From the NCBI GenBank assembly GCA_946481265.1, contig CAMLNE010000103.1, forward strand, positions 1-11,585: a DNA stretch of 11,585 nt, in the 5' to 3' direction. Origin of the DNA: an uncultured Panacagrimonas sp. (GTDB lineage Bacteria; Pseudomonadota; Gammaproteobacteria; Nevskiales; Nevskiaceae). Below, piece by piece: positions 1-6,693 of this stretch; position 1 is the first letter of the stretch, and each line of letters begins with the position of its first letter. The notes below the pieces were generated by a model. The model worked only from the letters and a program-made list of their open reading frames with translations. It was not told the DNA's origin and did no database searches. Made by a program: the position numbers and the translations under genes.

Positions 1-1
1 G

Positions 2-2365
2 GCTGCGATCGCGCGCCGGGGACGGCGTGAGGAGGCGCTCGCCCTGCTGGCCGACATCCAACCCCATGCGCGCTCGGCGGAAGGGGTGGGCGCGGTCGCC
101 TTCGCCCATGCCGAGGCCGGGGAGCCGGGGCGCGGACTCCAACTGCTGCGCCAGGAACGGGTGCGCAGGCCCGAGGATTCCGACCTGCAGCTGACCTACG
201 CCGGCATGCTGCTCAAACTGCAGGAGCATGCCGAGCTCGACGCGGTGCTCGACCCGCTCGCCGACGGACCGCGGCTGGATGCGCGGCAGGAGCGCACGCT
301 GGCGCAGATGCGCATCGCGCAGCGGGTGCAGCAGGCCGACGACCTGCGGCTCGGCGGCGACATCGCGCGCGCCTACGATCTGCTCGAGCCGGCGCTGCGC
401 GACAACCCCGGCGATCCGCGCCTGGCGATGGCGATGGGCCGTCTCTACGGGCAGGCGGGGGAGCACGATCGGGCGATCGCGCTGTACCGCTACGCGCTCG
501 AACTCGACGCCGGCAACCTCGACGCCTACCAGGGCGTCGTGCAGTCGAACCTGGCCCGTGGTCGCGAGGGCGAGGCCGATCGCTGGCTCGACGAGGCGTT
601 CCGCATCGCGCCGGACAGCGGCAGGTTGCACGCACTGGCCGGTCGCGTGGCGGTGGCGCGCGGGCAGGACGGCCGCGCCCTGCAATTCTTCCGGCGCGCG
701 CTCGAGCTCGGCCCCGATGACGATGGGGGCGGTCACGGCGCACTGCGCCTGCAGCGGCTCGATGCGCAGCTGCGGCCGCTGGGCCCGGCGCCAGCCGGCG
801 CGCGCGGACATGCGCACCCTGCAGCCCGCGGCGACCTCTCCCTGTCCGCACCGCATGGTGCCGCGGTTCGACCCGCGCAGGTCGACCTGCGCAGGCCCGA
901 AATGGCGATGCAGGAGCCGGATGCCGCGGCCGCACCGCCGGAAATCGCGCAGGCCGGGCCGCCGCCGCTCCCACCGATCCCGCGCCCGGGTGAGCCGGTT
1001 CCCGACCCCACCGCGCCCGCTCACTCCGCGGCGGATGCGTCCGGATCGGACCTCGACCTGCTGCGCCGCTTCCGCCGCCCGCTGATCGATCCCGAGGCGA
1101 TGCAACTGCACACGGACCCGGTGCCGGGTTCACGCGACCACGCCCGCGAGCCGGCGCCGCTTCCCGCCACGCCGACCGATCGCATCCTGGCCGAGATCGA
1201 GGAGATCAAGGACCGGCGCGCAGCCTGGGTCGCGGCCGGTGTCGGGCTGCGCCACCGCGAGGGCAGGTCCGGGCTCGACCGTCTGGACGACATCGAGACG
1301 CCCATCGAGCTCAGCTTCGCAGCCCCGCAGGCCGGACGCGTGAACCTTCGTGTGGTCCCGGTGTTCCTCGATGCGGACACGGTCGAGGGCGGGCGCCTGC
1401 CCCTGTTCGGCACGCTTGCCTTCGCCGACACCACGGGCCGCGGCTTCGAGCAGGACGATGCGGGAGTCGCGCTGGGGGCGAGCTACCAGCTGGGGCAGCT
1501 CACGGTCGATGTCGGCAGCACGCCGATCGGGTTCGAGGTGGGCAGCGTGGTCGGTGGCATCCGCTGGACGCCGCGCTTCGACAACTGGGTGATCGACGCG
1601 GATATCTCGCGCCGTCCGGTCACCGATTCGCTGCTGTCCTACGCGGGTACGCGCGATCCCGCATCGGGACGCGACTTCGGCGGTGTCACCGCCAGCGGCG
1701 GCCGGCTCGGGGTGGCCTACGACCTGGGCCAGGGCGGTCTCTACGCGCAGGGTGGCTTCGATTTCTACGAGGGCGAACACGTCGAGGACAACACCGAGGC
1801 CAGCGTGGGGGCTGGCGCCTACCTGCATGTGTTCCGCAATCCGATCCAGCGCGTGACGGTGGGTCTCAACCTCACCAGCTTCTTCTTCGACGAGAACCTG
1901 CGTCACTTCACCCTGGGGCACGGCGGCTACTTCAGTCCGCAGCGCTACCTGGCCGTGAGCACGCCGGTGGAGTGGGTGGGCGGACGGGACCGCCATTCCT
2001 GGAAGATCCACGGCGCCATCGGCCTGCAGGATTTCCACGAGGACCGCGCGCCGCTCTACCCGGAGGACGACGCGCTGCAGGCGGCCATCGAGGCGTTCGC
2101 GGCCGACAACCCGGACCTGGGTATCGCGACCGGCTACGGCTCGAACAGTCACACCGGCGCCTTCGTGAGCCTCGGCGGCCAGGTCGAATACCGGATCGCG
2201 CCGCAGCTGGTCATCGGTGCACGCGCCAGTTTCGACGATGCCCGCGACTACGAGGAGAGCCGCGTGCTGGCCTACCTGCGCTGGTCGATCGGTCGCCGCA
2301 ACTCCGTTGCGGTGCCGCCTCGGCCGGTGGTGCCGTTCGCGGACTACGGCAGGAAGCTGCCATGA
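2..2365 (+). CDS. bcsC: Cellulose synthase subunit BcsC (outer-membrane export porin), 5' part missing
   Basis: Seen: one frame is open from the left edge to a TGA at 2363-2365 (787 codons in the window). There is no credible start, so the N-terminus lies upstream. The first ~250 residues are helical TPR-like repeats, for example around nt 410-720 with the pattern A-I-A-L-Y-x-x-A-L-E-L-D. A Pro/Ala-rich linker spans nt ~770-1170. It is followed by the typical BcsC C-terminal entry (RILAEIEEIKDRR, then GLRHREGRSGLDRLDDIETP, nt ~1180-1305) and an aromatic/glycine beta-barrel to the end. Known: BcsC (1157 aa in E. coli) uses periplasmic TPRs and a 16-strand barrel to pass cellulose made by c-di-GMP-activated BcsA-BcsB through the outer membrane. 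About 370 residues are therefore probably missing. The stop overlaps the next gene's ATG by 4 bases, implying translational coupling. Family assignment is firm; the exact polymer exported is inferred. Confidence 0.9.
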   Translation, partial: AAIARRGRREEALALLADIQPHARSAEGVGAVAFAHAEAGEPGRGLQLLRQERVRRPEDSDLQLTYAGMLLKLQEHAELDAVLDPLADGPRLDARQERTLAQMRIAQRVQQADDLRLGGDIARAYDLLEPALRDNPGDPRLAMAMGRLYGQAGEHDRAIALYRYALELDAGNLDAYQGVVQSNLARGREGEADRWLDEAFRIAPDSGRLHALAGRVAVARGQDGRALQFFRRALELGPDDDGGGHGALRLQRLDAQLRPLGPAPAGARGHAHPAARGDLSLSAPHGAAVRPAQVDLRRPEMAMQEPDAAAAPPEIAQAGPPPLPPIPRPGEPVPDPTAPAHSAADASGSDLDLLRRFRRPLIDPEAMQLHTDPVPGSRDHAREPAPLPATPTDRILAEIEEIKDRRAAWVAAGVGLRHREGRSGLDRLDDIETPIELSFAAPQAGRVNLRVVPVFLDADTVEGGRLPLFGTLAFADTTGRGFEQDDAGVALGASYQLGQLTVDVGSTPIGFEVGSVVGGIRWTPRFDNWVIDADISRRPVTDSLLSYAGTRDPASGRDFGGVTASGGRLGVAYDLGQGGLYAQGGFDFYEGEHVEDNTEASVGAGAYLHVFRNPIQRVTVGLNLTSFFFDENLRHFTLGHGGYFSPQRYLAVSTPVEWVGGRDRHSWKIHGAIGLQDFHEDRAPLYPEDDALQAAIEAFAADNPDLGIATGYGSNSHTGAFVSLGGQVEYRIAPQLVIGARASFDDARDYEESRVLAYLRWSIGRRNSVAVPPRPVVPFADYGRKLP

Positions 2366-2748
2366 ATGCGTCGATGCGGATCCGTCCCGCGTTGCTGATC
2401 CTGGCGGCGCTGCTGGCCGGGTCCGCGGCGGCACAGGCGCCGGTCGGCGGCCAGGCCGATCTGGCTCCCTTCGACCAGCACATGCAGGTCGATCCCTCCG
2501 ACCCGGCAGCCCTGAACAACCTCGCCGTGATCCAGGCCGGGCAGGGACGCTACGCCGATGCGCGGGACCTGCTCGAGCGCGCCGCGCGCCTGGCGCCGCA
2601 GAGCGTCGAGATCCGCGACAACCTGGCTCGCGTCGAGACCTGGATGGAAGCAATGAAGGTGCGCAACCCGCAGGCAGGAGCGGAGCCGGGCGCTGCCTGG
2701 GTGCCGCCCGAGCCGCCGCCGCTGTGGAACCGTGCGGCGCCCCCGTAG
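2362..2748 (+). CDS. Small secreted TPR protein, last gene of the cellulose operon
   Basis: Seen: 128 residues. The ATG at 2362 overlaps the bcsC stop (ATGA). Residues 1-24 form a signal peptide: basic MNASMRIR, a hydrophobic LLILAALLAG stretch and an A-A-A cleavage site before Q25. One clear TPR-like helical pair covers about residues 46-80 (D-P-A-A-L-N-N-L-A-V-I-Q-A-G-Q-G-R-Y-A-D-A), with a degenerate third helix to ~97. The C-terminal 25 residues are Pro-rich and end with WVPPEPPPLWNRAAPP. There is no lipobox cysteine, so it is predicted to be periplasmic and soluble. Known: TPR modules scaffold protein-protein contacts. Inferred: translational coupling to bcsC suggests it works beside the BcsC TPR superhelix in the periplasm, perhaps as an assembly or coupling factor. 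I do not recognise it as a named bcs subunit. Confidence 0.8.
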   Translation: MNASMRIRPALLILAALLAGSAAAQAPVGGQADLAPFDQHMQVDPSDPAALNNLAVIQAGQGRYADARDLLERAARLAPQSVEIRDNLARVETWMEAMKVRNPQAGAEPGAAWVPPEPPPLWNRAAPP

Positions 2749-2808
2749 CGCGGACCGGCACTCGGAAGACCGGCAGCGGGCGCAAGGATGTTCGAGGTCG
2801 CTTGCTCG

Positions 2809-2828
2809 ATGCAGGCCACGCCCTGCAT
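2809..2828. terminator. Hairpin between convergent bcs operon and nadC (possible terminator)
   Basis: A perfect 7-bp inverted repeat (ATGCAGG, 6-base loop, CCTGCAT) sits in the 113-base gap between the converging TPR gene and nadC. A second GC-rich stem (GCGGCG-AGCG-CGCCGC) lies at 2833-2848. Neither is followed by a proper T-run, so intrinsic termination is weakly supported. The position between two converging transcripts is what makes it plausible. Confidence 0.3.
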
Positions 2829-2861
2829 TCCTGCGGCGAGCGCGCCGCGTGCGCGCGCCTG

Positions 2862-3713
2862 CTACAGGAAGCGCATCGACAGGTCGATCGCGCGGATGTG
2901 CTTGGTCAGGCTGCCGATCGAGATCCGGTCGACGCCGCTGCCCGCAAGGTCGCGGATCCGGTCCAGGGTCGCGCCGCCCGAGTATTCGATCAGCGTGCGG
3001 CCGCCGCCCGCCCGATGCGCGCGGGTGAGCTGGACCGCCTCGCGCAGGCGCTCACCGTCGAAATCGTCGACCAGCAGCAGGTCCACGTCGGCGGCGAGTG
3101 CGGCGCGTACCTCGTCGAGGGTTTCGGCCTCGGCCATCAGCGGCACGCCGGCGCCCAGTGCCCGCGCCTGCGCGATCGCGGCGGCAATGCCGCCCGCCGC
3201 CGCGATGTGGTTCTCCTTGATCAGGATGCCGTCGTACAGCCCGATGCGATGGTTCTGGCCGCCGCCGGCGGTCACCGCGTACTTCTGCGCATTGCGCAGG
3301 CCGGGCAGGGTCTTGCGGGTGTCCACGATGCGCGCGCCGGTGCCGCGCACCGCGTCGACATAGCGTGCGGTCTCGGTGGCGGTGCCGCTGAGCGCCTGCA
3401 GGAAGTTGAGCGCCGTGCGCTCGCCGGTCAGCAGGCTGCGCGAGCGTCCTTCCAGGGTGAACAGCACGCGCTCGGCTTCCACGCGGCTGCCTTCCGCCAC
3501 CTGCCAGCCAAGCACCACCTCCGGATCGATCTGGCGGAACACCTCGTCGACCCAGGGACGTCCGCACAGCACCGCCGACTCGCGAACGATCACGCGCGCG
3601 CGGCCGCGCTGCCCCTGCGGGACCAGTCGCGCGGTGACGTCGCCGCTGCCAACATCCTCGGCCAGGGCGCGCGCAACGGTGAGGGCGAGATCGGACAGCA
3701 GGTCGATGGACAT
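2862..3713 (-). CDS. nadC: Nicotinate-nucleotide pyrophosphorylase (carboxylating), NadC
   Basis: Role: quinolinate phosphoribosyltransferase (EC 2.4.2.19), which converts quinolinate and PRPP to nicotinate mononucleotide, CO2 and PPi in cytosolic de novo NAD synthesis. Seen: 283 residues, close to the 297 of E. coli. It shows the family signatures EDVGSGDVT (19-27), DTRKTLPGLR (131-140), GGGQNHRIGLYDG (150-162), IKENH (165-169) and SIGSLTKH (265-272). These hold the Arg, Lys and His residues that bind quinolinate and the PRPP phosphates. The start is ATG at 3713 because the N-terminus there matches the family. The frame stays open upstream to about 4037 only by overlapping the EAL gene. The Shine-Dalgarno is poor. 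It lies 76 bases downstream of the EAL gene on the same strand with no clear terminator between, so read-through is possible. No nadA or nadB is in the window. Confidence 0.95.
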   Translation of the reverse strand: MSIDLLSDLALTVARALAEDVGSGDVTARLVPQGQRGRARVIVRESAVLCGRPWVDEVFRQIDPEVVLGWQVAEGSRVEAERVLFTLEGRSRSLLTGERTALNFLQALSGTATETARYVDAVRGTGARIVDTRKTLPGLRNAQKYAVTAGGGQNHRIGLYDGILIKENHIAAAGGIAAAIAQARALGAGVPLMAEAETLDEVRAALAADVDLLLVDDFDGERLREAVQLTRAHRAGGGRTLIEYSGGATLDRIRDLAGSGVDRISIGSLTKHIRAIDLSMRFL

Positions 3714-3789
3714 GGGAACCCAAGAGTGCCGGGAGCCGCGCAGGATACGGCGAGGGGCACCTTTCCCGCGATGCCGCGGCTGACGCTCT

Positions 3790-4662
3790 TTAGTCTTCCC
3801 GGAAAATCGGCGCCGTGGCGCGGACGCCCCTGAGATGCACGCGCAGGAAGCTCTCGAACGCCTCGGGTGCGAGCGGCGGACAGAACAGGAAGCCCTGGAC
3901 CTCGTCGACGCCGAGCCGGCGCAGCGCCGCGTACTCGGCCTCGGTCTGCACGCTCTCGGCGACGCAGCGCAGCGCCATGTCGCTGGCCAGCCCGGCGAGG
4001 ACGCGCACTTCGTTGTCGAAGCCGGCCGCCAATGCATCCAGGAAGCGCCGATCCAGCTTGAAGCCGCCCAGGGCGGCAGCCTTGAGCCGGGTGAGCGTGG
4101 AGGGGCCGCCGCCGAACTCGTCGAGCTCGACGCTCACGCCGAGCGAGGAGAGCCGGGCGAACGCGGAGGTGGCGAACCCGGGATTGTCCAGCAGCACGTC
4201 CTGGTCGATCTCGATGCTCAGGCGCGTGGCGGGGAAATCCGCCGCCTCCAGGATCTGCTGGACGCGGGACGGAAAGTCGGTCGACTGCATCTGCAGGGCC
4301 GCGGCGTTGACCGCCAGGCGCAGGGCGGGAAGACCGGCGCGCTCCCAGGCCAGCACCTGGCGCGATGCCGTCGCCAGCAGCCAGTCGCCGACTTCCAGGG
4401 CCAGCCGCGAGCGTTCGATGATCGGGACGAAATCGCTCGGCCGTTGCGGCCCCTTGAGAGGATGATCCCAGCGCAGCAGCGCCTCGCAGGCAACCGGCAT
4501 CAGGTCGCAGGCGCGCAGGATCGGCTGATAGGCGATGTCGAATTCCTGTGCCTCGAAGGCCGCCCGTACCGACGCGTGACAGAGCGGAAGATGGCCGGCA
4601 ATGCCGCTCAGGTGCAGGCGACGCCCTTCGAGGTCTGCGGGCGGGGCGACAGGGCTCATCAT
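3790..4662 (-). CDS. EAL-domain protein with altered catalytic residues (c-di-GMP phosphodiesterase-like)
   Basis: Seen: 290 residues, essentially a stand-alone EAL domain (about 35-278) with a 34-residue N-terminus and no membrane segment or GGDEF. Conserved positions: E60-A-L in EALLRW, N119, D181, K202 in FKLD, E236 in the AE of the AEGVE site, and Q256 in VQGF. Altered positions: the metal-ligand Glu of the usual ITE motif is Gln154 (motif reads EIDQD); the second Asp of DDFG is Glu182 (DEFGGG); AEGVE reads AESVQ. Known: in RocR-type enzymes the ITE glutamate coordinates Mg and both DDFG aspartates are needed for full activity. Inferred: weak or no hydrolysis, so it may act as a c-di-GMP or protein-binding effector. 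A lux-box-like site lies 54 bases upstream. Translation starts at tandem ATGs (4662 or 4659) with little Shine-Dalgarno. Fold assignment is firm; activity is uncertain. Confidence 0.9.
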   Translation of the reverse strand: MMSPVAPPADLEGRRLHLSGIAGHLPLCHASVRAAFEAQEFDIAYQPILRACDLMPVACEALLRWDHPLKGPQRPSDFVPIIERSRLALEVGDWLLATASRQVLAWERAGLPALRLAVNAAALQMQSTDFPSRVQQILEAADFPATRLSIEIDQDVLLDNPGFATSAFARLSSLGVSVELDEFGGGPSTLTRLKAAALGGFKLDRRFLDALAAGFDNEVRVLAGLASDMALRCVAESVQTEAEYAALRRLGVDEVQGFLFCPPLAPEAFESFLRVHLRGVRATAPIFRED

Positions 4663-4716
4663 GGGACGCGGGTCTAGCGGGGACAGCGCAGCACAGCCCG
4701 CGTCCGCTCGCGGCGC

Positions 4717-4736
4717 TACTGTAGGAAGCTACAGGT
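4717..4736 (-). promoter_or_regulatory. lux-box-like LuxR operator upstream of the EAL gene
   Basis: The 20-mer TACTGTAGGAAGCTACAGGT matches the V. fischeri lux box ACCTGTAGGATCGTACAGGT at 15 of 20 positions, with the right half-site CTACAGGT fully dyad-correct. The core is a perfect 6-bp inverted repeat (CTGTAG, 4-base spacer, CTACAG) with the same centre as a lux box. Its centre is about 64 bases upstream of the EAL start codon. If LuxR bound at -42.5, as in class II activation, the EAL transcript would begin near 4684 and have a ~22-base leader. The luxR gene ends 55 bases upstream. No T-run follows the dyad on either strand, which argues against its being only a terminator. Confidence 0.7.
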
Positions 4737-4749
4737 CGTGTTCACACGA
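4736..4749. repeat. Short inverted repeat abutting the lux-box-like site
   Basis: TCGTGT-TC-ACACGA is a perfect 6-bp dyad with a 2-base centre that directly adjoins the lux-box-like element on its luxR side. The loop is too small for a stable RNA hairpin, so if functional it is more likely a DNA-binding dyad. It could also be chance. Confidence 0.35.
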
Positions 4750-4753
4750 TTGA

Positions 4754-4777
4754 CCCGGAAAGAAAAAATCTTTCGGG
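4754..4777 (-). terminator. A/T-loop hairpin just after luxR, possible weak terminator
   Basis: On the minus strand, starting about 14 bases after the luxR stop, CCCGAAAGA pairs with TCTTTCCGGG (9 bp with one bulged base) around a T5 loop. A run of six T lies inside the loop rather than after the stem, so this is not a canonical intrinsic terminator. It is the only AT-rich patch between luxR and the EAL gene and lies upstream of the lux-box-like site, where an UP element would also sit. Confidence 0.35.
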
Positions 4778-4791
4778 ACCGAGGGTTCGCC

Positions 4792-5604
4792 TCACTCGTG
4801 CATGACCGGGATCGCGGTCACCGAGCGCAACGCCTGCTGATGCAGCTCGATCTCGCCGAGGGCGACCGCACGCCCGATGATGCTGTGCCGCCCGCTCACG
4901 CCGAGCTTGCGACCCGCGCTTTCGATGTGGAACAGGACGGTGCGCTCGGTGATGCCCAGCGCCCGGCCGATGTCGGCCGTTGTCTTGCCGTCCGCCGCCC
5001 ACAGCAGGCAGTCCTTCTCGCGATCGCTGAGCGGCGCGGACACCTGCGGTGCGCCGTCGCCGGTGAGCACGAGCCGGCGAACCGATTCGTGCAGCACCGT
5101 GGCCAGCCAGTGCAGGCGGCTGCGCAGGCGGTGTCGTTCGACGGCGTCGCCTGCGATCGGCCGGCGGTCGCCGCGAGCCAGGGACAGCACCGCGATATCG
5201 CCGTGACGACCCGCCACCGGGGACGACACGCCGTGCGCCAGTCCGTGTTCGCTGGCCTCCCGGAAGAACGCGTCCACCACCGGGTCGCTGCGCTCGACCT
5301 CGTCCCAGATCAGGGGCAGGGACGAGCTCATGATGTGGTGCACGATCGGGTCGATGCGCAGGTAGCCCAGCGTGTCGTAACGCTCGCGCCACTCGCGCGG
5401 GTAGCCGGACAGGCAAAAGTGATAGGGATCCGAGAACGACAGCGGCAGGCGCACCGCGTAGAAGTAATGCTCGAAGCCGAACAGTTGCGCGAGCTCGCGG
5501 CAGGCGGAATGCAGCTGCGGCGCATCGTCCGCCTGCATGAGGGCTTCGGTGATCCGGCGGTCATCGTCATCCGGGCCGGTCGATCCCTGCTTCGCGGTTT
5601 GCAT
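4792..5604 (-). CDS. LuxR-family quorum-sensing regulator (AHL-type receptor, apparent solo)
   Basis: Role: cytosolic transcription factor expected to bind an acyl-homoserine lactone or related ligand and then DNA. Seen: 270 residues. The N-terminal autoinducer-binding domain (about 20-175) keeps the residues equivalent to TraR W57, Y61, D70, P71, W85 and G113, here W72, Y76, D85, P86, W100 and G125 (YPREWRERY, IDPIV, LPLIWDE, HGVSSP). The C-terminal GerE helix-turn-helix (about 190-252) keeps E196, L200 and G206 in SDREKDCLLWAADGKT, with recognition helix ITERTVLFHIESAGRKLGV. The length is slightly above the usual ~250 because of a short N-terminal tail and a 20-residue C-terminal tail. No luxI synthase is in the window. 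A weak promoter (TTGCGG, 17 bases, TAGCTT at 5687-5659) could serve it; argF ends 100 bases upstream on the same strand. The plant-signal subgroup (OryR/XccR) changes W57 and Y61, and this protein does not. Confidence 0.92.
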   Translation of the reverse strand: MQTAKQGSTGPDDDDRRITEALMQADDAPQLHSACRELAQLFGFEHYFYAVRLPLSFSDPYHFCLSGYPREWRERYDTLGYLRIDPIVHHIMSSSLPLIWDEVERSDPVVDAFFREASEHGLAHGVSSPVAGRHGDIAVLSLARGDRRPIAGDAVERHRLRSRLHWLATVLHESVRRLVLTGDGAPQVSAPLSDREKDCLLWAADGKTTADIGRALGITERTVLFHIESAGRKLGVSGRHSIIGRAVALGEIELHQQALRSVTAIPVMHE

Positions 5605-5636
5605 GATCGGAACGCTGGCTTCCTGTCTGGGAGATT

Positions 5637-5653
5637 CGCGGGCGGATCCCGCG
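5637..5653. repeat. GC-rich inverted repeat between argF and luxR
   Basis: CGCGGG, a 5-base spacer and CCCGCG form a perfect 6-bp dyad in the 100-base gap between argF and luxR. No T-run follows on the minus strand. It could be a weak argF terminator, a structure in the luxR leader, or an operator; the sequence alone does not decide. Confidence 0.3.
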
Positions 5654-5704
5654 GCCGGAAGCTAGGGCAGCGCGTGCCGGGCCGCAACATCCATGCGCCG
5701 GCTT

Positions 5705-6619
5705 TCAGGCGCCGGCCGACGCGCCTTGTGCCAGCAGGAATTCGAGCAGCGCCATCTGCGCCCACAGGCGGTTCTCCGCCTCGTCCCAGACCAGCGACTG
5801 CGGACCGTCGATCACCGCCGCGCTGACTTCCTCGCCCCGGTGCGCCGGAAGGCAATGCATGAAGACGGCATCCGGGCGGGCGAGGGCCATCAGCGCCTCG
5901 TCGACCTGGTAGCCGGCGAAGGCAGCCAGCCGCCGCTGGGTCTCGGCCTCCTGGCCCATGCTCGTCCAGGTGTCGGTCACGATCAGGTCGGCGCCGCGCG
6001 CCGCCTCGGCCGGCGTGGTGACCGACTGCACCGCCGTGCCGGCGGCGCGGACCAGGTCCGCATCCGGCGTGTAGCCGGCGGGGGCGGCAATCCGCAGCGT
6101 GAAGCCGAACATGGCGGCCGCCTCGATCCAGGAGTGGCAGACATTGTTGCCGTCGCCGATCCAGGCGGCCGTCTTTCCGGCCGGATCGCCGCGATGCTCG
6201 GTCCAGCACTGGAGGTCGGCCAGCATCTGGCAGGGGTGGTGCAGCTCGGACAGCCCGTTGATGACCGGCACGCGCGAGTGCGCGGCCAGCTCCGCCTGAT
6301 CGGTCTGCGAGTCGTTGCGCACCAGGATGGCGTCGCACATGCGCGAGAGCACGCGGGCGGTATCGGCCAGCGGCTCGTCACGACCGAGTTGGGTGGTGGC
6401 GGTGGTCAGGAACAGCGCATGTCCGCCGAATTTCGCCATGCCGGCCTCGAAGCTCACTCGCGTGCGCGTGGAGCTCTTGGTGAAGATCATGGCCAGCGTC
6501 CTGCCGGCGAACGGCCGGAAGGCCGGGTCGCGCAGGTTCTTCAATTCGGTGGCACGGGCCACGATCCGCCGCGCTTCGGCAGCGTCGAGATCGGTCAGTC
6601 GGAGAAAGTGGCGGGTCAT
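5705..6619 (-). CDS. argF: Ornithine carbamoyltransferase
   Basis: Role: transfers carbamoyl from carbamoyl phosphate to ornithine, making citrulline in cytosolic arginine synthesis (EC 2.1.3.3). Seen: 304 residues, normal length. Carbamoyl-phosphate site SSTRTR (49-54), HPCQMLAD (128-135), GDGNNVCHS (155-163), the ornithine loop DTWTSMGQE (216-224) and catalytic HCLPAHRGEE (255-264) are intact. These are standard OTCase signatures. The N-acetylornithine transcarbamylase known from Xanthomonas is longer (~339 aa) and diverges at these loops, so OTCase is preferred. The ATG at 6619 gives the conserved N-terminus (HFLRLTDLDAAE). The Shine-Dalgarno is weak (CGAGA about 7 bases away). A terminator-like hairpin with T-run ends 12 bases upstream, leaving no room for an ordinary promoter between it and the start, so expression probably requires read-through. 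No other arg gene is in the window. Confidence 0.95.
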   Translation of the reverse strand: MTRHFLRLTDLDAAEARRIVARATELKNLRDPAFRPFAGRTLAMIFTKSSTRTRVSFEAGMAKFGGHALFLTTATTQLGRDEPLADTARVLSRMCDAILVRNDSQTDQAELAAHSRVPVINGLSELHHPCQMLADLQCWTEHRGDPAGKTAAWIGDGNNVCHSWIEAAAMFGFTLRIAAPAGYTPDADLVRAAGTAVQSVTTPAEAARGADLIVTDTWTSMGQEAETQRRLAAFAGYQVDEALMALARPDAVFMHCLPAHRGEEVSAAVIDGPQSLVWDEAENRLWAQMALLEFLLAQGASAGA

Positions 6620-6631
6620 CGTGGGGTCTCG

Positions 6632-6669
6632 AAAAAGAAACGGGCCACACCCGTCGGTGCGGCCCCGTT
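6632..6669 (-). terminator. Intrinsic terminator/attenuator structure in the argF leader
   Basis: On the minus strand AACGGGGCCGCAC pairs with GTGTGGCCCGTT around a CGACGG loop (about 12 bp with one bulge), followed at once by TTTCTTTTT. This is a textbook intrinsic terminator. It ends 12 bases before the argF ATG and lies downstream of the predicted argF promoter. There is no T-run on the plus-strand side. It may stop transcription of the preceding 61-codon ORF, act as an argF attenuator, or both. Confidence 0.7.
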
Positions 6670-6693
6670 GAGCGGCAGGTCTGCGTCTTCAGT

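Noticed and set aside
700..1170. Possible frameshift in bcsC where TPR similarity ends
   Set aside because: The frame stays open and the sequence becomes a Pro/Ala-rich linker before a perfect BcsC barrel entry in the same frame. A compensated double frameshift is not needed to explain this.
1130..2785. 551-codon minus-strand frame opposite the bcsC barrel
   Set aside because: It is an Arg/Ala/Pro-rich shadow of bcsC with no recognisable motif. The bcsC frame matches its family through this whole interval.
2217..3833. 538-codon plus-strand frame across the bcs operon end and nadC
   Set aside because: It spans two real genes in other frames and the intergenic region; no family signature is present.
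3714..4037. Upstream in-frame extension of nadC by 108 codons
   Set aside because: It would overlap the EAL coding sequence, and NadC family proteins begin near the ATG at 3713.
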